NCBI GenBank assembly: GCA_002083555.1
Contig: MSXN01000004.1
Span: 127,393-191,392 of the forward strand
Length of the DNA: 64,000 nt
From: Nitrospira sp. ST-bin5
Lineage (GTDB): Bacteria > Nitrospirota > Nitrospiria > Nitrospirales > Nitrospiraceae
Direction of reading: 5' to 3'
The notes below the pieces were generated by a model. That model was given only the letters and a program-made list of their open reading frames with translations, had not been told where the DNA came from and did not search any database. Of this stretch, positions 16,992 to 26,484 are shown one piece after another (within the stretch, counting starts at the first letter, position 1; each line of letters opens with the position of its first letter). The position numbers and the translations under genes were made by a program.

Positions 16992-17759
16992 ATGTGGCGT
17001 CAAACATTCAACAGATGGGTCACATCAAGACTATCTTCCAGCGTTCAGCCGTCGGCCAGGGATCGGCCGACGGGTCGGATCATGGCCGTCGGCCTGCTGA
17101 GCGTCACGCTGCTTCTGACCCTGCTCAATGCCCCGGCAGGCGCAGCCGGCCCCTGTACATGCAAAGATCTCGACAAAATCAAAGAAAACCTTGATAGAGC
17201 CGCCACTTCAGAAGAAATCTGGAAATACATCTTCGCATGGGCCAGAGAAACCTACCGGGATGTTGACCTTCCCAAAACCAATGACGATCTAAACCAGAAG
17301 TTTGTCCAATTGAAGAACGCCCCTGCATCCAAATGGTACGACCTCATCAAGGAAGGGCCGGTCAAAGAGAAGAAAAGCCTGAGGAAAGTCGCCGGACTCA
17401 GTGAAAAGGGCGAGCCTGTCGTGGACGAGGATTTTCAGAGCAGTAACTGCGATGACATTATCGAGGCGGAAAAAGAGCACGAACGGAAACATAAAGATTT
17501 CTACCTGAGCTTCCCCCAGGTCTTCGACGTGCTGATGACCTCGCGGCTGCAGCGGTTGCGCGCAGAATCAGAGGTCGAATCCTATCGGGCACAGAAAACC
17601 TTCCTGGAGAAGAAATACGCGGATCTCAAGCTAAAATGCCTTCCCAAAGAAGACCCCAGCATCAAGCAGCAGTTGCAGAACGACGTGGCCCAGCGAGAAC
17701 GGCTAAACCAGGCGGAAAACCGAATCCGCATGCTCGGAGGGGGGCCGACGGGAAAATGA
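16992..17759 (+). CDS. Exported helical protein of unknown function
   Basis: The 255-residue protein has a long N-terminal region with a hydrophobic segment at about 36-55 that ends in an AGA signal-peptidase-like site, followed by CTCKD. The rest is charged and mostly helical, with a coiled-coil-like C-terminus (about 180-250, ending NRIRMLGGGPTGK). Four Cys residues lie in the mature part. The ATG at 16992 is chosen because GAGAGGAG precedes it. The next gene, 41 nt on, is also an exported, partly coiled-coil protein, so the two likely form one unit. I do not recognise a family. Confidence 0.6.
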   Translation: MWRQTFNRWVTSRLSSSVQPSARDRPTGRIMAVGLLSVTLLLTLLNAPAGAAGPCTCKDLDKIKENLDRAATSEEIWKYIFAWARETYRDVDLPKTNDDLNQKFVQLKNAPASKWYDLIKEGPVKEKKSLRKVAGLSEKGEPVVDEDFQSSNCDDIIEAEKEHERKHKDFYLSFPQVFDVLMTSRLQRLRAESEVESYRAQKTFLEKKYADLKLKCLPKEDPSIKQQLQNDVAQRERLNQAENRIRMLGGGPTGK

Positions 17760-17800
17760 TACGGCATATCGAATTCACGCACGTGTCAGGAGGCCACACC

Positions 17801-19006
17801 ATGAAGACTTCGTGGGGATCCATAACGGCACTGAGTGCCGCGCTCATGTTCGGCAGTATCGGACTCGTCCCGCCGCCGGTTCAGGCGGCCGCTCCCGCTC
17901 CGTCACCCAAAGATGAAGCTGTCAGAAAATATGTCGACGGCTGTCAGGGCAAACCGGCGAAGGAAGCGGACTGCGAGAAGCTCAGAAAAACCGCCGTCGA
18001 AATTCTGAAAGAGGACTTGCTGACGCTGGGATCGTCGGCAAATCACGGCTTTCTGCTCAGTATTCTCCCTGTCTTCAAAATCGAGGAGGCCGAGTTGCGC
18101 GTGGCTGCAGCCGATGCCATCGGCATGATCGGCCCCCAGGATAGCGACGCGGAGCTTCTCGCCCCGCTCGCCAATGATCCGGTCCCGGAAGTCCGGAAAG
18201 CTGTGTCACAGATGCTCTCCCACGGTAAAGGAAGCGAGCTCAGACTGCTGTCCCAGCGCACCATGACCTGGGCTGGAGGACACACCCCGGAGACCCCGAC
18301 GGACCCCGGAAAATATTCGCTTCCGGTCGCTCCGGAGAGCACGTATCTCTATTACGCCAGTGCCGCCGCGCATGGCCAAGTGTCGTACATGACCAGAAAA
18401 GCCATGGAGCCGACAATGGCGTTCTTCAAGGGCAAGTCAAAACGAGGCCCGTTGAAACTTGAGGAATTCAATACGCTCTACCGGTACCAATTGAGCGATG
18501 AGCAGGAAGCCCGCGAGAGAATCTGGAAACAAACCAGCGATGAAAACAGTAAGCAGATAGAAGCTCTGCAAAAAGACACATCGAATCAGCAGGCCGCATT
18601 CGAAAAAATTATGCAACTCCAGGCCGAGGTTCTGAATCAACGCCTGGTGGAGCAGAGCAATCAGTTTCGTCCGGACCTGTTCGCGTCCCCCACTGTATTC
18701 GTGCTGGAGGAACGCCTGATTGGCCAACGGAGCTACCCGACACGGTATGTTGTGCTCTACCAAGACAAGGCACTCAAGTCGACCGGATACCGGTTGTCGT
18801 GGATGACCGTGCCCGATGACGCGATCAAAGCGGCTCAAGCCGCTTCTCTGGTGCGCGAAAAAGAAGAAGAGGCCCGTAAGAAAGAAAACGAAGCCAATCG
18901 GAAACGCGCGGAAGAACTTCAAAGCCTGCAGAAGAAAAAAGACGAGCAGGAGAAAAAGAAGTTCAAGAAGGGCCAAGACGATCTCGAAAAAGCGCTGGGG
19001 TTCTAA
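17801..19006 (+). CDS. Exported HEAT-like and coiled-coil protein
   Basis: The 401-residue protein has a signal peptide (about 1-30, AALMFGSIG...VQAA), a short HEAT-like helical region (about 90-145: EAELRVAAADAIGMIGPQD, NDPVPEVRKAVSQML), an undefined middle part, and a long Glu/Lys-rich coiled coil at about 345-401. The start follows CAGGAGG. A Tyr-rich strand region (SYPTRYVVLYQDKALKSTG) lies before the coil. It follows the preceding exported protein by 41 nt on the same strand. A scaffold or envelope role is plausible. No family name can be given. Confidence 0.6.
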   Translation: MKTSWGSITALSAALMFGSIGLVPPPVQAAAPAPSPKDEAVRKYVDGCQGKPAKEADCEKLRKTAVEILKEDLLTLGSSANHGFLLSILPVFKIEEAELRVAAADAIGMIGPQDSDAELLAPLANDPVPEVRKAVSQMLSHGKGSELRLLSQRTMTWAGGHTPETPTDPGKYSLPVAPESTYLYYASAAAHGQVSYMTRKAMEPTMAFFKGKSKRGPLKLEEFNTLYRYQLSDEQEARERIWKQTSDENSKQIEALQKDTSNQQAAFEKIMQLQAEVLNQRLVEQSNQFRPDLFASPTVFVLEERLIGQRSYPTRYVVLYQDKALKSTGYRLSWMTVPDDAIKAAQAASLVREKEEEARKKENEANRKRAEELQSLQKKKDEQEKKKFKKGQDDLEKALGF

Positions 19007-19147
19007 CCGCCAGCCATCTGCTCCACCAACCGATGGCGTCCCATTTCGCCGGATAACCTTGGCTCATCCATCGATTGACTAGTATGAGGGAGGGAAATAA
19101 CCGGCAGGGATGATTCCCTTCCCTCACCTCAACAGGTCCGTCTCAAC

Positions 19148-19696
19148 ATGCCAAACAACCCTTCTCTCAAGACCACACGACTGCTCCTCCGGCCGTTTCA
19201 ACTCTCGGACGCTCCCAACGTACAGCGACTCGCGGGGGCCAAGGAAGTTGCCGCAGGCACATTCCTTCCCCACCCCTATGAAGTCGGCATGGCCGAGCAA
19301 TGGATCGCGGATCAGGAGCGAGCCCATGAGGGAGGTACCGCCGTCAGCTTCGCCATTACTCTTACGGACGATGCGACGTTTATCGGATCCATCGGCCTGG
19401 ACATTGTCCAGAGCCACCGGCACGCGCGGCTCAGCTACTGGCTCGGCCTTCCCTACTGGAATCAGGGCTACGCCACCGAGGCCGTGCGCGCGGTCCTGCG
19501 CTACGGCTTTCTGCAACTGAATCTGCACCGGATCTACAGCCCGCATTTTCAGGGCAACGCGGCATCAGGGCGAGTTCTGCAGAAAGTGGGGATGACCTAC
19601 GAAGGCCGGATGCGTGAGCACTACGTCCGCTTCGGCAGGTTTGTCGATCTCGAACTCTACGGCATGCTCCAGCGGGAATTCACCGACAGAACCTGA
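19148..19696 (+). CDS. GNAT acetyltransferase of the RimJ/RimL type
   Basis: The 182-residue enzyme has the RimL-like layout: an N-terminal TTRLLLRPFQLSDAPNV, a substrate helix (AEQWIADQE), the central strands FIGSIGLDI and RLSYWLGLPYWNQGYATEAV, where the (Q/R)GxxT-like turn binds acetyl-CoA, and the C-terminal NAASGRVLQKVGMTYEGR. Such enzymes acetylate protein N-termini, amino groups of antibiotics, or small molecules. It stands alone, convergent to the BcsC-like gene with 28 nt between. Substrate is unknown. Confidence 0.88.
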   Translation: MPNNPSLKTTRLLLRPFQLSDAPNVQRLAGAKEVAAGTFLPHPYEVGMAEQWIADQERAHEGGTAVSFAITLTDDATFIGSIGLDIVQSHRHARLSYWLGLPYWNQGYATEAVRAVLRYGFLQLNLHRIYSPHFQGNAASGRVLQKVGMTYEGRMREHYVRFGRFVDLELYGMLQREFTDRT

Positions 19697-19724
19697 GAGT
19701 AACTATCCCGCCGAAACGAACCTG

Positions 19725-21314
19725 CTAGTAAAACGTGTAGACCAACAATCCATTGACCTGAATCCGCATATAGATGCTGGCGATCTGCGTATAGTCCGCC
19801 ATCACCTTGAAGAGCCAAGGCTTGGAAATATGTTTGGTATAGGCCATGTGCACATCGCCGCCGATGCGGAACAGGGCTGACTTCGTCGCCTCATCGATAT
19901 ATTGGAGAGCGGGACCGGCGGCAACATAGAGCTCGTCCTTGTTCTCCATACTATAGGTCGCCGCCAGCCGGGGGATTTGATTGATAAACACCTGCGGACT
20001 GAAGTACCCCCCTGCGAACGGCTCCCGCTGGCTCGGCTGTAATCCCCCCTGATTCTCCCCGTAGTGAGTGAGATAGAAAAGATATTCGCCGGCGATTTCC
20101 CAGTTGTCCTGCTGCCAGAGCTGCAACGATAATTTGGTATCTACCCCCACCTGATCGTTCGACTTCACCTGTTCCGCCGTCACCCATCCGACAAAGGGCG
20201 TCACGGTCACATGCAACGCGGCCACGTCGAACGCCACTTCACTGTAGAACTGTGTTGATCGAGCCAGCCCGATCAGCTGGCCCGAGGAGGCGCGCGAACC
20301 AGCGAGAGCCGCAAACGAATCGTACCGGAACTCCCGCTTGACTCCTGGACGAATGGACAACGATTGTCCGTCGTAGGCGTATTCAAACTTATAGGCCAGG
20401 CCATCGCCGCGCGGTGCGCCATGATATTCTAGGACCGCATCGAATCGATTCGACGGATTGAATCGCACTTGATTGCCCAGGGAGAGATAGGCACCGGAGC
20501 GATTCTCTGATGAGTTCCAGAAATGCTCCGCGCCGACCTCTACTTTGGTCGTCGTAAACGGCGTGATATCGAACTTGCCGCGCGTGCCCATCCGGAACCC
20601 GTACAACTCATAGGGCTTCTCCGGCTGAGCTAGCATCCCCATCACCCCTTCGACAGCCGGCTCCCGTCCCTTCGACATATCCTGGCGAAGCGCCGTCAGA
20701 TCTCCCGATTCGCGCTTCGTCTGCTGCCGGGCCAGATTGGCGTGATACAAGGCCAGATCGTTCTGGCCGAGCCAGGCATAGGCTTTGGCCAGGCCCCGAT
20801 GGGCTTCGGCATTGCGCGGCTGCGCGTCCAACACCTTGTCGTACTGCGCGACCGCCTCCTGACTGGTGTCTTTATGCCTGGCCAGATGCGTCGCATACCG
20901 GAGCCGCGCCGCCGGATCGTTCTTTCGCTTCAAGCCCATCCGGTAATACTTCAGCATGTCTTTCTCGCGATAGGCGTAGCGCGACCATTCCAGCGCCCGC
21001 GCTTGCGCAAACGCGATGTCGGCATCGTCGTCCCAGCGGGCGAGATACCGGTCGAACTGTTCGATGGCCTTATCCTTTAGCCCCTGTTTCTCGTAGGCGA
21101 CGCCCAGACTCCGCATGGCTTCACGGTTGCCCGGATCACGCTCGACGACCTTTTCGAAGGCTTCGATCGCCGCCTTGTAGTTTTCAATCTCCAGACTCGA
21201 ACGGCCCCTGGACATATACCAGGACTCCACAAAATCATCGGCCCCCGCCTGACCGGCAGCCCAGAACGAGATGAAAAAGAGCACACTCAGAGTACACAAC
21301 CGGCAACCCCACAT
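19725..21314 (-). CDS. TPR plus outer-membrane barrel protein, BcsC-like
   Basis: The 529-residue protein has a signal peptide (about 1-26), four or five TPRs (about 30-215, for example YKAAIEAFEKVVERDPGNREAM and AVAQYDKVLDAQPRNAEAHRG), and a beta-barrel at about 245-529 with alternating strands and a final aromatic residue (LLVYTFY), the usual C-terminal signal for barrel insertion. This is the layout of BcsC, which scaffolds and exports cellulose, but it is less than half the length of enterobacterial BcsC. It lies 13 nt behind the cellulose synthase fusion on the same strand, so the two are one operon. The start at 21314 follows AAAGGTG. Export of the polymer is inferred from context. Confidence 0.8.
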   Translation of the reverse strand: MWGCRLCTLSVLFFISFWAAGQAGADDFVESWYMSRGRSSLEIENYKAAIEAFEKVVERDPGNREAMRSLGVAYEKQGLKDKAIEQFDRYLARWDDDADIAFAQARALEWSRYAYREKDMLKYYRMGLKRKNDPAARLRYATHLARHKDTSQEAVAQYDKVLDAQPRNAEAHRGLAKAYAWLGQNDLALYHANLARQQTKRESGDLTALRQDMSKGREPAVEGVMGMLAQPEKPYELYGFRMGTRGKFDITPFTTTKVEVGAEHFWNSSENRSGAYLSLGNQVRFNPSNRFDAVLEYHGAPRGDGLAYKFEYAYDGQSLSIRPGVKREFRYDSFAALAGSRASSGQLIGLARSTQFYSEVAFDVAALHVTVTPFVGWVTAEQVKSNDQVGVDTKLSLQLWQQDNWEIAGEYLFYLTHYGENQGGLQPSQREPFAGGYFSPQVFINQIPRLAATYSMENKDELYVAAGPALQYIDEATKSALFRIGGDVHMAYTKHISKPWLFKVMADYTQIASIYMRIQVNGLLVYTFY

Positions 21315-21327
21315 ACCTGACACCTTT

Positions 21328-24300
21328 CTATTGCTGAGAGATCGAATGATCGGACACAGTTGCAGGCCGTATTCCGGCCCGCCAGATCCAGAGCCAGCGT
21401 CGTCGAACATACAGGGGCTCATACCGCCCCTTCTCCTCACCCATCAACCAAGGACCAGCGGACTCGGCGGGTCGCCCGAACAGCAGCACACCCATGCCAT
21501 GGGAGGAACGATCGCGCACCAGCCCCCACTGTCTGGCGTGACCGATCTGGATTCGCACGGGAACCAGATACCGACGGCGGGGAATCCGGCGCCGCCTGGT
21601 GACCGGCGCCTTCAACGACCGGCAGAATCCCGCAAACAAATGTCCGGCCATCAGCAGCGGACTGCGCACGCGCGTGTCATGCGCCTGCTCCCAGGTCGCC
21701 GGATCACCGAACAGGTTGACCACAAGCCACTGCCGCTGCGCTGCCTGCATATCGAGAAACTCCGCCCCGCAGCGAATCGCCGTTCCGGGCAGCATCTCGT
21801 GATACAGCACCCGCGCCCGGCAGGTCATCGGCGTCCGTCCCTGCAACGTCACTTCAAACGTGTCCGGAATCGGATCTGCGGACGTCGTGAGGAACGATAG
21901 CCCCGACAGACTCACGTCATCCGTCACCGCCGGGCACTGAAACCCCTGCGCCGCCAACGTACAGTCGAACCGCCGGCCGACTCGCTCTTCCCCCCTCCGC
22001 TGCGGCCGCTCCCACGCCATGCTCAAACCGATGAGCAGCGTCACCAGATTCACCCCGGCCCAACTGAGGTTGAAGAAATAGGCGTCCTTTTCGATTCCGA
22101 AGAACCAGAATTCCCACAGCCCCTTGGCAATCGCCCCCAGGGTGATCACCGTGGCGGCCAACAGACTCAACGACGACCGCCAATCGAACGTCCGGCTGGC
22201 CGACGTGATCCCCTTCGGAGTCACCTTGAACCCCAGCCGCTTCGGCAGGAAGAGATCGAACATCGAACGAAAGAGCGGAAACACGACCGTCGCCTCATAA
22301 GTCGACGACCAGAACAGCCGCGGCCATCCCGGCAACAGCACCGAGGACAACAACGGCAGCATCAGCATAAACGGCAACACATAGGCGACCAGGATCGACA
22401 CATCGGAGAGGATCGGATGGAGATGAAACAAGAGAAAATAGAGCGGCGTAATCCAGAACACGACGCGGGCCAGGGGAAACAGAAAATAATATAAGGAGGC
22501 GAAGTAACCCACCCGATGCCGCAGGGACAGCCCCCGACAGAAGAGCGGGTTGTCCTTCAAGAAGATCTGCAGGCACCCGAGCATCCAGCGCCGGCGCTGG
22601 ACGATATACGACGAGAGGTTTTCCGCCGTCAGTCCCACGGCCAGATCTTTATCGACGAAGGCGGACTTCCACCCCTTGGCATGCAGATGCTGGCTGGTGT
22701 GGATATCCTCGGTAATGCTCATCAGATTGAAGCCGTTTACCTCCTGAATCGCCGTCCGCCGGAACACAGCCCCGCTGCCGACGAAGAACGCTCCCCCCCA
22801 ATGATGTCGCCGTCCCTGAATGGCATGATTGAAGAGATCCTGCTCGTTGGGAATCCGGACTCCGGTGCCGAGCGCCCGCTGAAAAATGTCCTGATTGTAG
22901 AAATGGTGCGGCGTCTGGACAAACCCCATGCGCGGATCGGCAAAGTACGGCACCGTCTCGGCCAGAAACGTCGAGACTGGAATATGATCGGTGTCGAAGA
23001 CGACGATCAACTCGCCGTCGGTCCGGGACAGGGCCTGGTTCAAATTACCCGCCTTGGCATGCCGCTTCGGTCCTTGGAAATAGGTCGCGCCATACCGCTC
23101 TGCAAGGGTGCGCACGTCGTCCCGATGACTGTCGTCCAGAACGAAGATCTGCTTGTTGGCGTAGGTAATCGCCGCAGCGCCGATCAACGTCTTTTCAAGA
23201 ATCTCGCAGGACTCTGAATAGATCGGGATCAGGATATCGACCGACGGCTGGAAGTCCGTCGTAACCGGAGGCGCGCTGGCTGCGGCGGATTTCCGGCCCA
23301 CTCCGACTTGCACGAGCAGGAGGGCCACCGTCGAGAAGGCATAGAGTTCCGCGCACCAGAGCGACAGGCTGATGAACGGCCCGCCGGCCTCGACCCAATT
23401 CAACGTCTCGTGCGCGCGCCAGTCGAGGTACCGCACGCAGAGGGCAAACCCGCAGGCCAGAAACGCCACCTTCAAGACCCAGTGCCATCGAGCCAGGAGA
23501 AAGAGCACCAGCGTGACGGCCACCAGCTCCCACGCGAAATGCGCCGAAAATCCCGCCACATCGAACGGGCGCAAGAACGCGAAGTACTCGTCGTATCGCC
23601 TGACCTGATCCAGTTCGACCGCCCGATCGAACCAGAGCCAGTTGTGTAAATAGTAGGGTGTACTCTTGCCGGCCAGAGCATTGGCATGGAGCAGCGGCAA
23701 CTTCAGTTCGGACAACCGCCGGGCCAGTTCCGGCAGTTCCTGAGATGCCAGCGCATGCACGGTCGCATACAGCGGTAGCCCTTCAAGCGTCGAATGCGGC
23801 TCACCCGTGACCCTGTAGCGATCGACGAACTTCCCGCGCGCCTTCCACTCAACCCAGAAGAAGCCCAGCATCTTTTCACGAAGGTTCGACTCTGAACGGC
23901 CGAACCACTTGGCATCCAACGCCACGCGCCAAAAGATCGGGAAGGCATCGTAACTGAACTCCGCCGCCGGTCCTGACTTGGGATGCATCATGACCAACCG
24001 GCCGGAGGTTGTGTCGAGATAGACCAGTTCGGGCGGAAGCGAGACCTGCCGGACATCGTAGAGCCAATGCAGGACGGCATAGGAACTGTCGATCAGCTTC
24101 CGCCAGTCATGGGTACGATCGACGGAGGCGAAGACTTCATAGGCATAGGGCGCAAGGTAGGCCACATGGATCGTCGGATAGGCTTCATGCACCGCCCAGT
24201 TTCCCGCTGTGACATAGGAACCGCTGCTCAGATGCAGCACCTCGAGATCCCAGATGGAGTACAGGATCGCGAGAGCCTCCTGCTCATAGCGAGGCACCTC

Positions 24301-24726
24301 GAACCGGCGCGACGCCAGTATGAGGGCCAGCGCAATATCTGTGTCGGCATCGGTCGCGGCATCCAGGGACAGCACCTTGCCCTTCCACTTCCAGGCAAAG
24401 AGCTTGTCCGGTCGTACCTGTAAGTACGTGTGCGTCCAGCGCCACACCTCCTCAAACGTCCGGCGATCGTTCGACCAGACCGCCCGCAGCAGCGCATAGC
24501 CCTGGCCTTCGGACGTCGTGACGCCCTGCTCATCCAGACTGATCACCCGCCCGTCGCGGATATAGGTCTGCCGATAGAAACTCCAGAGGGCGGAGAGCTC
24601 GTCCTGGTGCCGGATCAACCGGTCGCTGGACGTGGTCGAGAGCTTGGCATCAGCCGTCAAACCGAGCGGGAAAAGCACACAGCACAGACAGAGCAGGAGG
24701 GTCGTGGTGAATCGATGACTGAACAT
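21328..24726 (-). CDS. GH8 cellulase - GT2 cellulose synthase - PilZ fusion
   Basis: This 1132-residue protein joins modules usually made from separate bcs genes. After a signal segment (about 7-25), a GH8 cellulase domain (about 30-375) carries TSEGQGY (71-77, with Glu73 as proton donor) and ATDADTD (124-130). Two or three membrane helices follow (about 400-475). The GT2 catalytic domain (about 495-720) has VLDD (529-532), FDTD (577-580), TED (672-674) and QRRRW (710-714), the processive cellulose synthase set. More helices follow to about 905. A PilZ domain has RxxxR at 911-915 and DVSLSG at 937-942; a second PilZ-like segment has DRSSHG at 1072-1077. PilZ binds cyclic-di-GMP. No BcsB is visible. 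Confidence 0.9.
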   Translation of the reverse strand: MFSHRFTTTLLLCLCCVLFPLGLTADAKLSTTSSDRLIRHQDELSALWSFYRQTYIRDGRVISLDEQGVTTSEGQGYALLRAVWSNDRRTFEEVWRWTHTYLQVRPDKLFAWKWKGKVLSLDAATDADTDIALALILASRRFEVPRYEQEALAILYSIWDLEVLHLSSGSYVTAGNWAVHEAYPTIHVAYLAPYAYEVFASVDRTHDWRKLIDSSYAVLHWLYDVRQVSLPPELVYLDTTSGRLVMMHPKSGPAAEFSYDAFPIFWRVALDAKWFGRSESNLREKMLGFFWVEWKARGKFVDRYRVTGEPHSTLEGLPLYATVHALASQELPELARRLSELKLPLLHANALAGKSTPYYLHNWLWFDRAVELDQVRRYDEYFAFLRPFDVAGFSAHFAWELVAVTLVLFLLARWHWVLKVAFLACGFALCVRYLDWRAHETLNWVEAGGPFISLSLWCAELYAFSTVALLLVQVGVGRKSAAASAPPVTTDFQPSVDILIPIYSESCEILEKTLIGAAAITYANKQIFVLDDSHRDDVRTLAERYGATYFQGPKRHAKAGNLNQALSRTDGELIVVFDTDHIPVSTFLAETVPYFADPRMGFVQTPHHFYNQDIFQRALGTGVRIPNEQDLFNHAIQGRRHHWGGAFFVGSGAVFRRTAIQEVNGFNLMSITEDIHTSQHLHAKGWKSAFVDKDLAVGLTAENLSSYIVQRRRWMLGCLQIFLKDNPLFCRGLSLRHRVGYFASLYYFLFPLARVVFWITPLYFLLFHLHPILSDVSILVAYVLPFMLMLPLLSSVLLPGWPRLFWSSTYEATVVFPLFRSMFDLFLPKRLGFKVTPKGITSASRTFDWRSSLSLLAATVITLGAIAKGLWEFWFFGIEKDAYFFNLSWAGVNLVTLLIGLSMAWERPQRRGEERVGRRFDCTLAAQGFQCPAVTDDVSLSGLSFLTTSADPIPDTFEVTLQGRTPMTCRARVLYHEMLPGTAIRCGAEFLDMQAAQRQWLVVNLFGDPATWEQAHDTRVRSPLLMAGHLFAGFCRSLKAPVTRRRRIPRRRYLVPVRIQIGHARQWGLVRDRSSHGMGVLLFGRPAESAGPWLMGEEKGRYEPLYVRRRWLWIWRAGIRPATVSDHSISQQ

Positions 24727-24873
24727 AGTTCCAATTGAATCAAACCCGGCAAACGAAGGCGCGACAAGCCTTTTCAGCCACCCAAGGCTGTCGTCAATGT
24801 ACGGTGCTGGCTGGACGGAAGGCAACTGCGGTGGGAGAGAAAAACACCGCCACGGCAAGACGAACGAAACGGA

Positions 24874-25830
24874 TCAGGACTCGATCCGGTGGCGGATCGT
24901 GTAGCGGCCGGAAAAGCGCTCCCCGGGAGGCAGGCGTTTCAAACCCCATTCGGGATGGTTGAACGCATCCGACGCGCAGGTCATCGGCTCGATGGCAAAT
25001 GCGCGGCGCGGCGCATCGGCAATGGCATCTCCGGTGTACACCACAATGGCGGAGAAGGAGTGGTCCATCGTCACCTCAATGACCCGGCCGCTTCCGGCAT
25101 GACGGAGCGACGCCGTCGCCATTCCCTCGGCGTCGCGAGCGAGTTGCACATAGCAATGATTGAATTTCTTCGTACCGATCCGCCGAAACTCGCGACAGTC
25201 CCACTCAGTGCCGGTTGCGGAAAAGATCTTCCCTGTTGGCGTGAGCCGGTCATTGAACTCCAGAAAGCCCGCTCCGGGAATTCGAGCTTCGGCTTCGTCA
25301 ATCACTCCAGTACCAACCGTGAAATAGGGATGGAAACCCACCCCGACCGGCGCCGTTCGCGTCCCGGCATTCTGCACATCGAAGGAGCAGGACAATCCCT
25401 TGTCGTCCAAGCCATAGGTCACGTGAATCGCGAGTGAAAAGGGATAGCCCTTGCTGCCGTATTGCTCGGCCTCCAGGCGAACAGCGAACACCACGCGGCT
25501 CCCCTCGGTACCAACCACCTGCCACGGCAGCGTCCGGACGAAACCGTGAATCGCATTCGGACCTTCTTTATCGTTCCGTTCCAGCTGAAACACTTCGCCG
25601 TCGAACGAATAGCGCCCCTCGGCGACGCGGCCGGGAAACGGAATCAGCACATCTCCCTGCCCGCCCTTCTTCTGACTGCCGCCTGAATAACCCCAAGCGA
25701 TATCGATCTCGTGGCCGCCGGCCTCAACCAGAAAATACCGGCGCAGGGACGCGCCCCAGGGCGAGACCACCGCCCGCTGGTTACCGAAGGAAAGAGTGAT
25801 CTCTGTGTCGGCAGTCGTGGTGTTTGTCAT
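24874..25830 (-). CDS. Aldose 1-epimerase family protein
   Basis: The 318-residue protein matches the galactose mutarotase fold: a first strand TEITLSFGNQRAVVSPWGASLRR, the PFPGRVAEGRYSF segment, an ETNAIHG-like stretch (GPNAIHGFVRTL, holding the catalytic His), VGFHPYFTVG with a second conserved His, and a late acidic pocket (FAIEPMTCASDAFN). Members interconvert alpha and beta anomers of hexoses or hexose phosphates. The ATG at 25830 gives a compact N-terminus but has no good ribosome site; an in-frame ATG six codons upstream is the alternative. It lies upstream of the cellulose operon by 147 bp on the same strand and may supply sugars; this link is inferred. Confidence 0.85.
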   Translation of the reverse strand: MTNTTTADTEITLSFGNQRAVVSPWGASLRRYFLVEAGGHEIDIAWGYSGGSQKKGGQGDVLIPFPGRVAEGRYSFDGEVFQLERNDKEGPNAIHGFVRTLPWQVVGTEGSRVVFAVRLEAEQYGSKGYPFSLAIHVTYGLDDKGLSCSFDVQNAGTRTAPVGVGFHPYFTVGTGVIDEAEARIPGAGFLEFNDRLTPTGKIFSATGTEWDCREFRRIGTKKFNHCYVQLARDAEGMATASLRHAGSGRVIEVTMDHSFSAIVVYTGDAIADAPRRAFAIEPMTCASDAFNHPEWGLKRLPPGERFSGRYTIRHRIES

Positions 25831-25991
25831 GGGACCGGAGTATAGCATTGAGACCGGGCCGGCTCGCACCGGAGTTTCATTTTTTCGCAGAGACTCCGCT
25901 ACGGCCAGCGGCCATATTCCATTTAGGACCGGCAACAGGCAAGATGCGCAGGATCTGAAGCAGCATCGAAGCCGACAGAGGAATCGCAGAC

Positions 25992-26279
25992 ATGTGGGTG
26001 GTCTATATCGTCGAATGCGCCGACCGCAGTCTCTACACCGGCATCACCAATGATCTGCAGCAGCGGATGGCGGCCCATCAAGCCGGCAAAGGCGCCAAAT
26101 ACACCAAACCGCGCAGGCCGTTGATCCTTCGCTATACGGAAACGTGGGACTCAAAAAGCGCCGCCTTGCGACGGGAAGCGGCGATCAAATCGTTCGACCG
26201 GGCAACCAAGCTAACGCTCATCGCCGCTTGTGACGCACAAGCGACTGACTCTGTCCCGCGTTCCAAAGCCAGCCACTAA
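25992..26279 (+). CDS. GIY-YIG nuclease family protein (UPF0213-like)
   Basis: The 95-residue protein is one GIY-YIG domain: VVYIVECADRSLYTGIT holds the two signature motifs, with the catalytic Tyr and Gly in YTGIT, then an Arg at QQRMAAH and a Glu in the REAAIKSFDR helix. Small proteins of this group (YhbQ/UPF0213) are widespread and may act on branched or damaged DNA, though the role is not settled. The gene stands alone between the aldose epimerase (divergent) and the PepSY operon. Confidence 0.88.
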   Translation: MWVVYIVECADRSLYTGITNDLQQRMAAHQAGKGAKYTKPRRPLILRYTETWDSKSAALRREAAIKSFDRATKLTLIAACDAQATDSVPRSKASH

Positions 26280-26382
26280 CAGACACAGCCCCTGCCATAC
26301 TGTCCGTCGAGATACCCGGGGACACCGCCCGGCTTACGTCCGCAGTATTACCGTCACAGCCCCATACCAGGGCCGGATTCCC

Positions 26383-26435
26383 ATGAAGAATTCTTCATCT
26401 TCGCTTCATAGGCTCCTCATCGTGAACGGGTAGTC
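26383..26435 (+). promoter_or_regulatory. Palindrome and 11-bp direct repeats, OmpR-type binding region
   Basis: ATGAAGAATTCTTCAT (26383-26398) is a 16-bp perfect palindrome. Its right half starts a series of CTTCAT (26393-26398), CTTCAT (26404-26409) and CCTCAT (26415-26420), spaced exactly 11 bp apart. PhoB/OmpR-type regulators bind tandem repeats with 11-bp spacing, and such a regulator is encoded in the same gene block at 27380. A GGTAGTCT stretch near 26430 may be the -10 region for the PepSY gene at 26485. Confidence 0.5.
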
Positions 26436-26484
26436 TGAGCCCATGGCACAGTGCAGTTATCCATTCACCCCAGGAGGTTCCATC

